From Quercus robur (lineage: Eukaryota > Streptophyta > Magnoliopsida > Fagales > Fagaceae): 64,000 nt of DNA. Where the stretch lies: assembly GCF_932294415.1 (NCBI RefSeq), contig NC_065535.1, positions 69,247,362-69,311,361 on the forward strand, written 5' to 3'. Position numbers and translations under genes: made by a program. The notes beneath the pieces are model-generated. The model saw only the letters and a list, made by a program, of their open reading frames with translations. It was not told where the DNA came from and did not search any database. This document shows, piece by piece, positions 1 to 10,686 of this stretch (the stretch's first letter is position 1; every line of letters begins with the position of its first letter).

Positions 1-2
1 TC

Positions 3-438
3 TTCACGTGAACCCTATCCACTATCCAGTCAAATCACCTACACGCTCGTCAATACACAAATATGCAGATTTTTGCAATGCACCGTTTTCAATGATGCAG
101 AGCATCCTTGAAAAGTTTATGAAACATTTAATGCAACTCAGCACTGTCTCGTCAAGTCATGTCAGATGAAGCATAGGAATGCTGAATAGTCTTCACGTGA
201 ATAAACACACAACCTCCTTTGCAGTACACATCACCTGCCTTCTACTGTAGCATAAGCTATAGCCATATCAAACAGTTGCCTCAGCGAACCACGTGCACCA
301 ACAGGTGCCACTGTATAGCCAAGTCATGTTCGCAGTTAGTATGTGCTCCTCAACACCTCACTAAACAATACAATGTCGAGACATATCATCTTTATTCACG
401 TGAATACTTACCCTTACATATAATCACATCCACGTGAA
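3..438. promoter_or_regulatory. Repeated TTCACGTGAA palindromes upstream of a small ORF
   Basis: The 10-bp palindrome TTCACGTGAA occurs at 3-12, 192-201 and 395-404, with a near copy TCCACGTGAA at 429-438. Each contains the G-box core CACGTG, the usual target of plant bHLH and bZIP factors. Four copies in 440 bp just upstream of the ORF at 581 suggest a regulatory or transposon-terminal array. Binding is inference; only the sequence is seen. Confidence 0.5.
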
Positions 439-443
439 TATTT

Positions 444-550
444 ACCCTTGCAAAACTCTTGTATAAAGTCCTAGTCCCATTTACATCTACCCTTGCAAAA
501 CTCCTATATAAAGTCCCACTCCCATTTACATCTACCCTTGCAAAACATCT
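444..550 (+). repeat. 45-bp tandem repeat carrying TATA boxes
   Basis: Units beginning 'acccttgcaaaact' start at 444, 489 and 534, a 45-bp period, the third copy partial. Units one and two contain TATA-like cores (gtataaag near 462, tatataaag at 505-513). The second lies about 75 bp before the ATG at 581, so this looks like a duplicated core promoter for the following small ORF. Confidence 0.6.
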
Positions 551-580
551 ACAGATACCGATCATAAGTCACATTTTCCA

Positions 581-961
581 ATGTCAATGCGCAATTGGAT
601 GCTACCTCGTTTTCCAGATAACTATAGGAGGGAGAGAGATTCCGACGAGAGGGAATACTATGCCGGACTGCGGCGGGAGTGGGACTTTCGTGTGAACGAG
701 TCCAACGCTCTGCACGATGATCTCGTGCGAATCGGAGCGCCTCTTGTTGATCGTGTCTCACTCACACTATCACGACAAAATATGCATCAATATGAGCGTG
801 CAGTGACAAAAATAAAAAAAGAGAATAATCTGATGATACTGCGTAGGTCCAGGTATCACATGCTACAGCTAGCGGAAGAGCTGGCCGCCGCCACGAACCC
901 GCAACTCACTCCGACGGAACGTAACAATGTCCTCAACTACGAGGACTACCTGTCAGCGTGA
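581..961 (+). CDS. Hypothetical 126-residue protein, probably transposon-associated
   Basis: Function not recognised. The protein is charged and likely helical; its central part (REWDFRVNES to KKENNLMILRRSRY, residues 33-90) aligns by eye with the minus-strand ORF at 1322-1795 (RQEWDWLFCEQQ to REENNRMKIRLNRY), so the two are diverged paralogues placed tail to tail. The K/R-rich, heptad-like stretch could form a coiled coil. A TATA-like box at 505-513 and G-box palindromes lie upstream. The setting is repeat-rich and no introns are evident, so a transposon or retrogene origin is likely. I assign no function. Confidence 0.45.
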   Translation: MSMRNWMLPRFPDNYRRERDSDEREYYAGLRREWDFRVNESNALHDDLVRIGAPLVDRVSLTLSRQNMHQYERAVTKIKKENNLMILRRSRYHMLQLAEELAAATNPQLTPTERNNVLNYEDYLSA

Positions 962-1321
962 ATGCCTATGTGGTATGTGTGTTATGTCTAGGTTAAGTCA
1001 ATAATGTTAGTAGCATTAGTGTTCAATATGCAATGCATGCATATTGGTGACATCGTGTAAGTTACTTTAAGTTTTCTGTGTTATGTTGTAGGTGCTTATT
1101 GTTATGTTCTAGGTGCTTATTGAAAAACATCAATCATGTGTGGGAATATTTGACTTTTATGCGTTCTGTGGGAATAAACTAGATTACGAATAATGTGCAT
1201 GGTCCTCACAATCAATAATAAGGTTTACATAGTACAAATGCAACAATAGTGACCCACATACATTCAAAACATAGTTAACAAAAATAGTTAAATAACAAAG
1301 TCTAATTACACCACGACCCGA
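962..1321. other. Intergenic stretch between the two convergent small ORFs
   Basis: AT-rich, shared 3' flank of the convergent ORFs. A short direct repeat (gttatgttgtaggtgcttatt, then gttatgttctaggtgcttatt) lies near 1080-1120. Nothing else is recognised. Confidence 0.4.
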
Positions 1322-1771
1322 TTAGTCTTCATCTGACATCTCCACGTCTGACTGATAAATGGGATCAGCAAGAAGTGATTGCATGAATTGTGTGTGCTCG
1401 TACCACCCTCCCTCCACTGACTCTCGAATCTCGACTTGGGTCCGATATCGATTAAGACGTATCTTCATTCGATTATTTTCTTCTCTTATGCGGTTCAATA
1501 CTTTACGAAGTTCGTCAATCGTGTCTCTAGGCATCTGCGATGCGAGTCGCCGAGGCACTGGCAACTTAAAACCAGTCAACTCATCATAAAACATTTGTTG
1601 TTCACAAAATAACCAATCCCACTCCTGTCTCATGGTATTGTGAACATAAGCACTATTTCGCAGATTTGGATTGATTGGATAGCTAAACTCATCTTCCAAT
1701 ACCCAGCAATGACCCATAGCAGTGAACACATCGTGAGGCCTATAGAGTTGTGGGTTGCCAGAACCAGACAT
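1322..1771 (-). CDS. Hypothetical protein, paralogue of the ORF at 581
   Basis: About 149 residues from the preferred start MSGSGNPQ at 1771; an earlier in-frame ATG lies at 1795. The C-terminal tail is acidic (DVEMSDED). The block RQEWDWLFCEQQ followed about 35 residues later by REENNRMKIRLNRY matches the same arrangement in the plus-strand ORF at 581-961. The N-terminal half (LYRPHDVFTAMGHCW, PINPNLRNSAYV) has no counterpart there. No known domain is recognised. The reading frame is open over its whole length although surrounded by repeats, which suggests it is, or recently was, translated. Confidence 0.45.
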   Translation of the reverse strand: MSGSGNPQLYRPHDVFTAMGHCWVLEDEFSYPINPNLRNSAYVHNTMRQEWDWLFCEQQMFYDELTGFKLPVPRRLASQMPRDTIDELRKVLNRIREENNRMKIRLNRYRTQVEIRESVEGGWYEHTQFMQSLLADPIYQSDVEMSDED

Positions 1772-1862
1772 TGACACTGAATACAATAACATCAACTGAT
1801 CAAGTTAACAGTGTGCATCAATTGTTGGTAAATAATGTAATGCTGCATAAGATGGTACATGA

Positions 1863-2665
1863 CAGTGGCGGAGGTATGATTTCAATTCAGGGGGGGCAAG
1901 CTTAGAAGTCAATATTAACAAAAAAAAAAATTATATATATATTCAAAAAAATTATAAAAAAAACTATAAGTGTCATACAAAAACTATGTAAACTATATTT
2001 ACACATTTAAGTTAATACTATAAAATAAATTGTGGAAATAAATAAATTTTAAAAATATTTAAAATATAGCAATTTACTTGCAAAGTTGTATACACATCTC
2101 ACTATCTTTTCTTGATTGTTTTTGAAACTATAGGAAAAGTTCGACTTTCTTTTTATTTTACAAACTAATTAAAATTTTAGTTCATAGCATAAACCCACAA
2201 TTTAAAACTGAAATGTCAACAAATTGAGGACCAAAAAACAAAAAAAAAAATTGTGTACAATATAGGACTATCGATTGACATAAGAAAGACACTACAATGC
2301 ATTATTATTATGCTAGGCTTAAGTGCATGATAATTAAAAGCTAACAGCTAACAAGTTAAAGCTCTTGGTGTGTGTTATTGTGCTTAACGGAAATTCTTCT
2401 AATTATTTTTGCTTCTGTCACGAAACTTTTTCCTTGTTTCCTATTTTTTTTCCTTACACGGTGTCATTGACTTAGGTAAGCTTGTCATTTTCCCTCTATT
2501 TCAACAGGGCCAGGAAGCTTTTTTCCTGATTTGTGTTTATTTTTTGCATCAAGGAGGGTAAAGCATTCTAAATATTCCCTAATAGTAGTACATATGGAAT
2601 ATTTTTGGACAAGTCAAGGGGGGCACTTGCCCCCTCTCCTCCCCCCCCCCCCCGGCTCCGCCTCC
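1863..2665. mobile_element. Non-autonomous hAT-like TIR element (MITE-type)
   Basis: The left end reads cagtggcggagg and the right end ctccgcctccg, imperfect inverted copies. The element is flanked by a direct repeat ggtacatga (1854-1862 and 2666-2674), 8-9 bp long as expected for hAT. The subterminal 'ggggggcaag' and 'cttgccccc' blocks are also inverted. The interior is AT-rich with no ORF of note. Confidence 0.75.
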
Positions 2666-2674
2666 GGTACATGA

Positions 2675-3160
2675 CAAAGACATTCATCAATTTGTGTACT
2701 ATTACATGCTAAAAATTAAATACTAACACTCAAATTTTACCATAAGCATTACACACATAACACGCAATATAACCCAATGTACACACATAACATTTATCAC
2801 CATTTCTATAGCTTATTGTACGTTTCTTGTAACATCAAACAACACCAAACAACTAATATACCTCTAAAATACCATTCAAGAAAATACACATAACACTCAT
2901 TCAAGAAAATACCAAAGCATAAGTAATACAAATTATTAAATGAAAATTATACTCTAACAAAAAACATACATTATGATTGATAAATTTTTATAATATCTAC
3001 AACTATGTTTACCAACACAATAATAAAATTCTCAATGTATTTCAAAGAAGAGAATGAGTTAGGTAAACCTGAGATGATGGAGAGATAACACCAACTTCTG
3101 ACCGGAAATTCTTAGAATGAGGAGAATATTTGAAAATGATGAGGAGAATTGCATATAGCA
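2675..3160. other. AT-rich intergenic DNA
   Basis: Contains many 'acacataacac' and 'caagaaaatac' words but no recognisable gene or complete element. It lies between the hAT-like element and the palindrome array. Confidence 0.4.
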
Positions 3161-3165
3161 GAAGA

Positions 3166-3490
3166 ACTCGATTATAAAAGAATCGAGTACTATTAATAAC
3201 TCGATTTCCTATTAATCGGGTTCAGCTTCACGTGTGAACAACTGATGTGAAATGGCGTCAGAATAGCATAAAACTCGGTTATATGAGAACCGAGTAAAAC
3301 GAATAACTCAATTATCGGTTATTCGGGTTTTAAGTACTCGTTTTCCCCATTGACGAGTTCCAAACAGTAACGCTGGAATATTTTATTGCCCAAAAGCCAA
3401 GCTGGAACACCAGCGTGGCAAGCAGCTGCCCACAACTCGGTTTCTTCGTAATCGAGTTACTTAAGTAACTCGCCGTTACGGAGATCGAGT
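3166..3490. repeat. Array of about seven short imperfect palindromes (ACTCG...CGAGT)
   Basis: Units of 23-25 bp with stems such as actcgatt/aatcgagt or actcggtt/aaccgagt occur at 3166-3188, 3198-3222, 3273-3295, 3304-3328 (imperfect), 3336-3358, 3434-3458 and 3468-3490. Loops are A/T-rich and differ between units, so the stems are preserved more than the loops. I know similar ACTCGG/CCGAGT repeats from plant mobile-element flanks, but cannot assign a family here. Confidence 0.65.
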
Positions 3491-3751
3491 ATTCAAACAG
3501 GGGCACGCCCCTATATAGTTTCGAAACAGGGGCATTATGCCAAATATGTTTCCTAGAAAGGGCAAAACGCCAGAATCCTCAAAATTCCAATTTTAAAACT
3601 CATTTTTACATTCCTCCTTGGGCAACAAGATGGATCCACCATTGCGGTTTTGTTGGTCATATTAGACCAAACTATTTTAAGCTTAGGTCTCAACCAACAT
3701 CCCTCTCTAGACCTCCACGTAGGAAGCAAAGAAGTTCTAAGACTACTTAGT

Positions 3752-5118
3752 GCCCGTTTGTTTCAACGTTTTGAGCCCAAAAAGCATGTTTTGAAAAAAG
3801 CCAGCCCTTTATATGCGTTTGGTTCAGCACAAAACGCAACTTTTTGGAAAAAGTTTGCATTTTATATTTGTGAAGAAACGCGCATATCACTGAAAGGAGC
3901 TCAGAGCTCCATTTTGGAAAAAGCTCCGTGGGCATTTGAATCTATCTGTTGGACTCATAGGGCAATTACCAAATTACCCTTTCACACCATTCCTCATTCC
4001 TCTCATCTCTCTGCTCTGCCCTTTGCCCTCTCAATAATAAATTTCCAAATCCAAACACAAAAAAATCTATAACAAATTCCCAAATCAACTAAGGGAAAAA
4101 AAAAAAAAAAAAAAATCAATCCCTTGCAAATTAGGATTCCTCAAAATGCAAAAAAAAAAAAAAAAATTCAGAATATAGCAAAATCTTTCAAATGGAGAAG
4201 TGCATGGGTGTTACAGACGAAGTGCAAAGAAAAAAAAAAGGTGAGCTTTGGAATGTTCTGGAGTTTGGAGGAATGGTAGGAAAAAAAAAAAAAGATCATG
4301 GGTGTTACAGACGAAGTGCTAAGAAAAAAAAATAGAGAAAGAAGGAGAGCTCTGGAACGTTCTGGAGTTTGGAGGAATGGCAGGGAGAAAAAGAGGAGGA
4401 AAGAAGGAAAATAAAGAAAGGGTAAGGGTACGTGTGTGTGGAGGAGAAAAAACAGAGGGAAAAAAAAAGGAAAAAAAATAAAGAAATGTCGAGTGTGGAG
4501 GATAAAAAAGAGGGGGGGGGGGGGAAATGTTATCACAATACTTTCACAATAAATTTTAACAGGTAGGTTATTATTAGTTAATATTGGTGAGAAAAAAATA
4601 ATTTTAATAGTACGTTCAAATTAAAATCAGTATCAATTTTTATCACAATATTTTCACAATACTTTCACAATAAATCTTAAGTGGTAGGTTATTATTAGCT
4701 AATATTGGTGAGAAAAAAATAATTGTAATAGTACGTTCAAATTAAAATCAGTATCAATTATCATAATAATTTCACAATACTTTCATAATAAATCTTAAGT
4801 GGTAGGTTATTATTAGCTAATATTGATGAGAAAATAATAATTTTTTTAGAAAGAGAAAAATTGATTTAAGTATATGAAGTAGTTGATTTAAGTATGAAAT
4901 AAACTCTCTTATATATACATTGTATTTTTTTGGTAATTTATCCCTCAAACTGCCACTTTTATAAGTGCTAGCCAAACATTCAACTTTTTCAAAAAACACT
5001 TTTTAATAGCTTTTACCAAACACTCAGCTTTTTGAAAATGCACTTTTTCATTATGCACTTTTTGAAAACTCCACTTTTTCATTATGCACTTTTACAAAAA
5101 TCTGAACCAAACCCACCC
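3752..5118. mobile_element. Degenerate TIR element(s) with 'GTTTGGTTCA' ends
   Basis: The left side has 'cccgtttgtttcaacg' at 3752 and 'gcgtttggttcagcac' near 3818; the right side has the inverted form 'ctgaaccaaaccc' near 5101. Subterminal 'aactttttggaaaaag' and 'cactttttcaaaa' blocks are inverted repeats of each other. This is a common arrangement in non-autonomous hAT-like plant elements. The interior holds purine-rich and homopolymer tracts and a tandem repeat (4531-4845). I could not fix a target-site duplication, and more than one insertion may be nested here. Confidence 0.45.
4531..4845. repeat. Three tandem copies of a ~120-bp AT-rich unit
   Basis: The landmark 'ggtaggttattattag' recurs at 4562, 4683 and 4801 (spacing 121 and 118 bp), each preceded by 'cacaataaat' and the first two followed by 'gtacgttcaaattaaaatcag'. 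A related single copy appears inside the SEO intron near 11360-11510. Confidence 0.75.
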
Positions 5119-5770
5119 TTTTATTTTGCCAGTATTGTGGTGTTACTAGACACACTCATCCAAATTGTTTTAAATTAAAATCTAAGTGTTTTGTGTCTAA
5201 GGCATAAGAACCTGAGCCCTTTCTTGGAAAGCTATTAAAAGCCTTGAGTGTTTTTTACTACATTCCCTCCTCGAATTATCCATAGATGTTCTAGGATCAA
5301 TGCCTTCCCACCTTACCGCCCAAGACTTGTGATGTGTGAGTGAGAAAGGACTCCAAGAATTGGGTGTCATTCTTCCTGTACTCTGCTTCAATACTTCCTA
5401 TGTTGTGTCTGGCATTTCCTCTTTGACGACTCCTGCTACATTTCATTTTTCATTATTTATTCCAGGAGTATATGTACATTATTGCATGCAGTTCATTTCA
5501 CAGTTTCTATTCACTTCAGTCTTGCGTGTGTTTTTGTTTATAAAAAGAACAAAGAAAATTCAGAAAAATGAAAATTCCAAAAAGAGTACTGTTTTTTTAT
5601 GAGGATATAAATTTGTCTGGCCATAGTACAATAAGTCTATGTTAGCGTGCACATTATTGCTTAGACTAGCATTTGTATGCACTTATTACAATCTGGTTTG
5701 TACGTAACTGATCAAGTCAAGTTACCCACTAGAAACTCTTGAGGGAGAGGATTATCTCACACAGACTATT
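5119..5770. other. Intergenic DNA without recognisable gene
   Basis: Short open frames exist on both strands but none resembles a known protein, and none has convincing coding character. No element boundaries are evident. Confidence 0.4.
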
Positions 5771-5772
5771 AT

Positions 5773-6078
5773 GGATCTATTTGGATACAATTTATTTTGT
5801 TGAAAAATGAAAATACTGTAACAAAATAATTTGTAAATATGTGAATACTACCGTGGAACCCATTTTTAATATTTTTTTCTGAATAAAGTGTTTATGGGTC
5901 CCATGAACAGTGCATGAACGGTGCATGAACAGTAACTTTGTCTCTGCACAGTGTAATCATGTGCATGAACAATGCCAATTACTGTTCATAAGCGTTAAAA
6001 AAAATTAAAAAAAAAAAAAAGAGAGAAAACTCAAAACGTGCAAATGCACAAATGCAAACACGGATCCAAACCGCACCT
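5773..6078. mobile_element. MITE-like element with TTTGGATAC/ATCCAAAC ends
   Basis: The left end is 'tatttggatacaatt' and the right end 'ggatccaaaccg', imperfect inverted repeats. The interior contains repeated 'gtgcatgaacagt' words. This arrangement is typical of a very abundant non-autonomous family in tree genomes. A related member lies at 23512-23708. Confidence 0.6.
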
Positions 6079-6189
6079 ATATGTAACTAGCCACAAACCA
6101 ACGCGATGTGTAGGAATATAAATATCATGTAATAAAGTATAATATATAAAAAGTAAAATTTACTTGAAGTATTGTTTTTTGTTTAAAAG

Positions 6190-7439
6190 AATTCTACAAA
6201 TATTTTTTTTTATCCTTTTATCTCTACAAATTTTTTTTTATCCTTTTATCTCTACAAATATATCATTTTATTATTCTAACTTCTGTTGTAGTGTTTTATA
6301 TGTGCCTAATAGGCAACTAAACTTTATAAGTTTCGAATTTATTATTCAAATTTGTCATCTCTTAAGAAATAAGGAAATTATCATAATAATAAAAAATTAT
6401 CACAAAATTACAATGTTATCTTAGCCAAAATTAAAATGAAACTAAAAGAATAAAAAGTAGACTTTATAATAATTTATTACTCAAACAATTGGTAGGCATA
6501 TTCAAATTCCTTTTAAAATAAATAAATATAAACTCAAACCAAAATTTAACTAAACCTATAAAAGGGAAAGAGAAGACTTACTAATGGGAAATTAAATTTT
6601 TTTTTTTTAAAAAGAAAAAAAAACACACAATACCAAAACACATAAATAAAAAAGAAAAGGAAAAAGAACCATTAACCTTAATTAGAGTTATAAGAAATAA
6701 CAAAAATCCACCAAAAGAAAGTAGAGAGAGAGAGAGAGAGTACTCACAATTTTGTTTGAGAAAAATATGGATTGGATTAGGAAAATGATATCAAATTTAT
6801 AGAAAATAAAATGGGGAGAAGAAGAGTCAAAATATAAGAAAGAGGAATGAAATGTAACGGTAAAGTGGAGAGTAGGGAGATAAAAAGACAAAAATGAATG
6901 AGAAATGTTTGAAGAAGTGTAACTATAGGTGTGAACTAATAGGGAGAAGAAGAATTTTAAAAAAAAAATTCTACAAGTATTTTTTATCTTTTTCTCTCTA
7001 CAAATATATCATTTTATTATTCTAACTTCTATTATGGTGTATTATATTTGCCTAATATACAACTAGATTTTATAAGTTTCAAATTTATTATTCAAATTTC
7101 TCATCTCTTAAGGAATAAGGAAATTATCACAATAATAAATAAATAAAATCATTACAAAATTACAATGTTATCTTAGCCAAAATTAAAATGAAACTAAAGG
7201 AATAAAAAATAGACTTTATAATAATTTATTATTCAAAGAATTGGTAGGCATATTCAAATTCCTATTTCTAAAAAAAGTAAGTATATATTAACCCAAACCA
7301 AAATTTAATCAAAGTTATAAAAGGGAAAGAGAAGACTTTCTAATGAGAAATTTAAAAAAAAATACCAAAAAACACATTAAAAAAGAAAATAAAAAAGAAT
7401 CATCAATCTTAATTAGAGTTATAAGAAATAACAAAAATC

Positions 7440-7479
<40 letters not shown>

Positions 7480-7990
7480 TCAATTTTTTGTGGGAAAAAT
7501 ATGGATTAAATTGAAAAAATATATCAAATTTATAGAAAATAAAATAGGGAGAAGAAGAGTCAAAACAAAAGAAAGAAGAAGAAAGTATAATGATAAAATA
7601 GAGAGAAGTGGGAAAATAAAGAGACAAAAAGGAAGGGGAAAAGTTGAAAAAAGTGTAACTGTAGGTGTAAACTAACAAGGAGAACATTATTTTTTATTTT
7701 TTAGAATAGGGGGAAAAAGTTTAAATAAAGAAAGGAAAATATAGAAAATAAGTAGATGATGTGGCTCAACAGAAGTATAGCAACTATAAATGCTATGATA
7801 TCAAATTTATAGAAAAAATAAAATAGGGAAAAGAAGAGTAAAAAAAAAGAAAGTAGGAAGTGTAATGATAAAATAGAGAGTAATGGGGAGATAAAGAGAC
7901 AAAAAAGAAAGGGGAAAGGTTGGAAGAAGTGTAACTATAGGTATAAACTAGTAATAGAAAGAAGAAGAGTTTAAATAGAGGAAAAAAATT
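6190..7990. repeat. Direct duplication, ~780-bp units, plus a partial third copy
   Basis: Unit one runs from 'attctacaaat' at 6191 to about 6960 and unit two from 6968 to about 7690. Both contain, in the same order, 'tctacaaatatatcattttatt', the 'cataataataa' tract, a GA microsatellite and 'agaaaataaaatggggagaagaagagtc'. A third partial copy of the last part covers about 7797-7980. The words 'gtag.aactataaatgcta' recur near 7780 and 8010. No protein-coding content is recognisable. Confidence 0.7.
7444..7476. repeat. (GA)n microsatellite
   Basis: An uninterrupted GA run of about 33 bp lies inside the second copy of the local duplication. The equivalent run in the first copy (about 6723-6740) is shorter. 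Confidence 0.9.
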
Positions 7991-8040
7991 ATGTAATTCA
8001 ATAGGAGCGTAGTAACTATAAATGCTACGCTACATCTTTT

Positions 8041-8690
8041 ATATATATAATATGTCATCATACTTTCTAATTTAAAATTATAAAAAAGTAAAAAAATACA
8101 AAGTCATTGTTCTTGTATTCAGAAAAAAAATAAAAAGGTGAATAGGAATATAGGGAAAGTCTATGTTGATAAATAAAAAATAAAAATAAAAATAATAAGA
8201 GTTAATGATCGTGCATGAGTGATAAGTGATCATCAAACAAATTTCACTTATGGAATCTTTAAGGGGCGTATGTATCTAAGTACCATTAAAGGATAGTAAG
8301 CATGTTTAGTGCATCAACATTAGTGGTGTCAAAAATTTAGCAATTTGACTACTTTATATATTTAATCATTTCACTTTACAAAACACCCAATATAATATTA
8401 ATAAGTGGTTTTGTTTTAGCATTCAACACAATAAAATAATATAAATAACAAAATAAAATAATATATTCACTATAATAAACAAACAACCACTACCACTACC
8501 ACCGCAGCCATGGAAACGACCACCAAAACCCACACCACACGATCAACACACAACCTGACCTCAGTGTCTTAAATTTCATCTTCCATTAGCATCAGTCAAC
8601 TGCTTTGGTTTGGTTTTGCATCAAAAATGGAAAGCACTGACACTAGTTCGACAGTGAAAAGGTTTTTTTTTTTTTTTTTGTTTCCTTTAG
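8041..8690. other. AT-rich intergenic DNA
   Basis: Simple A/T-rich sequence with a short CCA-type repeat near 8490-8515. No gene or complete element is seen. Confidence 0.4.
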
Positions 8691-8694
8691 AGTT

Positions 8695-8867
8695 ATGCTA
8701 ACGAGTGCCCTTAGGGCACTGGTTAAGAATCCATTTTAGGAAAGTTTTAACATCACTTTTATGGGAAACGAAAAAAACTGTCAAAACATTAATCTTTTTT
8801 TTCTTTACCCATAAAAATTTTCTTTAACTGAATTCTTAACCAATGCCCTAAGGGCGCTCGTTAGCAT
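8695..8867. mobile_element. Short MITE with long inverted repeats
   Basis: The first about 35 bp (atgctaacgagtgcccttag and on to aagaat) are repeated inverted at the right end (attcttaacc to cgttagcat), with few mismatches. The whole element is about 173 bp and would fold into one hairpin. A clear target-site duplication is not visible, so the superfamily is left open. Confidence 0.75.
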
Positions 8868-9628
8868 TTCCCATAAGTTTATCTTTGAGCTACAGTAGAC
8901 AGACATTAATGACAATTCATTGTAGCTCAGTTGCTAAAAAATTTAGCAATAGCAACATCAATGTAGCTCTTTTTGTGTGATGTTGGTAGTTAAATTTAGC
9001 AATATAGCTTTTACCACCATCAATGCTATTATGCTTTATTGCTCTTATCCATTGTGTCATTAGCTATGCCAGTTACTAATTTCATATGCTACACCAATAA
9101 ATTACTCTCGTAGTGGTTTTCCTTCAAAGCTTTCTCCATCTGCTTTCTATTTCGTCATTATATTAGTGTCTATTGCATTATGACTTTTAATATTTTACTG
9201 TTTAGATATGGTGACTTGTTGGTTCTATTGATTAAATCGATATAATTGTGAGTACATAATTGGTTTAATTGACAATAAATTAACAAAACCACTACATAAT
9301 CAATTTGGGGTTTAAACCATTTCTCTCACAAAAAATTACAACAAATAAAAAACCCATATATTTCAAGAAATTTCATAACATTTGATGATACCAGCCTCCC
9401 CATGCTTTGGCTAAGATTAGGAGTCGCAATGATGATGCCTTAGTCACTATTGGTGTCTCGCCTTGCCTCATCGTTCTTTGGCCAAGATTAGGAGACGTTG
9501 TGATTGCAGCTCAACCATTGTCTGTTGACGACCTCGTCATGATTTAGGTAGATGGTGTTAAGAAATTATTTGCGCATGGACATGTGACACACATCACGCA
9601 ACTATATTCAAATTAGGGATTACAGATA
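8868..9628. other. Intergenic DNA without recognisable gene
   Basis: The stretch 9390-9550 is less AT-rich and holds a diverged direct repeat (tttggctaagattaggag near 9403, tttggccaagattaggag near 9477), but no open frame of useful length. Confidence 0.35.
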
Positions 9629-9999
9629 GGGTGTGTATGAGTTAAGTTGGATCAGTGGGTTATGCATACATGTTTTATATCTAGTAAACTATTAGACTTT
9701 TATTAATTATTTAATTTTTTTAATAAATTATTAGAATTTATACAGTATGCTTAAATTTTATTCCAAATTCATCAAAACTATTTCTTAAAATACCAAAATC
9801 AATCAAACTAAATAAAATAAAATAATGATAATAAAATAAACTTATCTACTTGGTGGGTTGGATTGGGTAAGATGATTTGAAAAAACTATCAACTCGAACC
9901 CAACCCTAGACTTAAAATAAAATTCCAAACCAACCCAAAGCGTCAAGTTGGGTTGGGTTGGATCAGTTTTGGTCGAGTTGGTAGGTTTCATGTACACCC
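9629..9999. mobile_element. Short TIR element with GGGTGT...ACACCC ends
   Basis: The left end 'gggtgtgtatgag' is matched inverted by 'ttcatgtacaccc' at the right end. Just inside, both sides carry 'ttggatcagt' and 'gggttgggttgg' type sequence. The interior is AT-rich. A target-site duplication could not be assigned with confidence. Confidence 0.5.
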
Positions 10000-10069
10000 A
10001 TAATTAGGGGACTATCAAGAGTAGGGCAATTTGGTCATTTCAAGAGTAGATTCTAGTGAGTTAAAGTAG

Positions 10070-10208
10070 TAAAATTTCTGATAGTTGAACAAAAGATTTA
10101 GGGTTCAATTTCTGCCTACATCAAAAACTGATTAGTGTCTTGATTTGATGATAAAGAACTATCATTAAGAGCGAATGTTATTAATTGAAACTCTCTTAAA
10201 AAAAATGT
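10070..10208 (+). mobile_element. tRNA-derived SINE-like element
   Basis: A B-box-like 'ggttcaattt' near 10108 lies 30-40 bp after an A-box-like region, followed by a body ending 'gaaactctctt' and an A-rich tail at about 10197-10206. This is the layout of plant SINEs. Target-site duplications are not clear. Confidence 0.5.
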
Positions 10209-10686
10209 GTAGGGGCAGTTTAGTCCTTTACTTTATAAAGGTCATGTGCCATGAAAGTGACCGTTAAAGTTAACAGTTGCTTCTCAAACAATAATAATAA
10301 TAATAATAATAATTTAACAGTTAATTAATGGTAGGTGCAGATTGCTAAGTTTTTCCAAATTAGAGTGTTCATTGCTAGTTTTTACAGTTTGCGGTGAATG
10401 GTGGTAGCACCCCTACAGTTCAATCTTCAATATAGATTTGTGAGAATAATATCAAAAAAAAAAAAAGTATAGGGATCCTTTCATTCTTGAGAATCACATA
10501 ATTACCACACTACTTAATTTCTTATTATATTTCAAATTTTAACAAAGAAGGAAATTCATAGTATGAACAATTACAATTTTTTTCATACTCACAAGCCACA
10601 CCTATTTTGTTTGGAACATGTTAGTAATAACATATTCATATAAATCATCAATGCTTAATATATATACCAGTACTATATGTTCCTGT
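10209..10686. other. 3' flank of the SEO gene
   Basis: Contains an (ATA)n run at about 10290-10312 and AT-rich sequence. The 3' UTR of the minus-strand SEO gene must lie here, but I cannot fix its polyadenylation site. Confidence 0.4.

Noticed and set aside
4168-4536. Phe/Leu-rich 122-codon frame on the minus strand
   Set aside because: Comes from A-rich and GA-rich plus-strand repeats; composition is low-complexity throughout.
6721-7476. Possible CRISPR-like or spaced direct-repeat array
   Set aside because: The repeats are GA microsatellites and a two-copy duplication; there are no regular spacers and the genome is a plant's.
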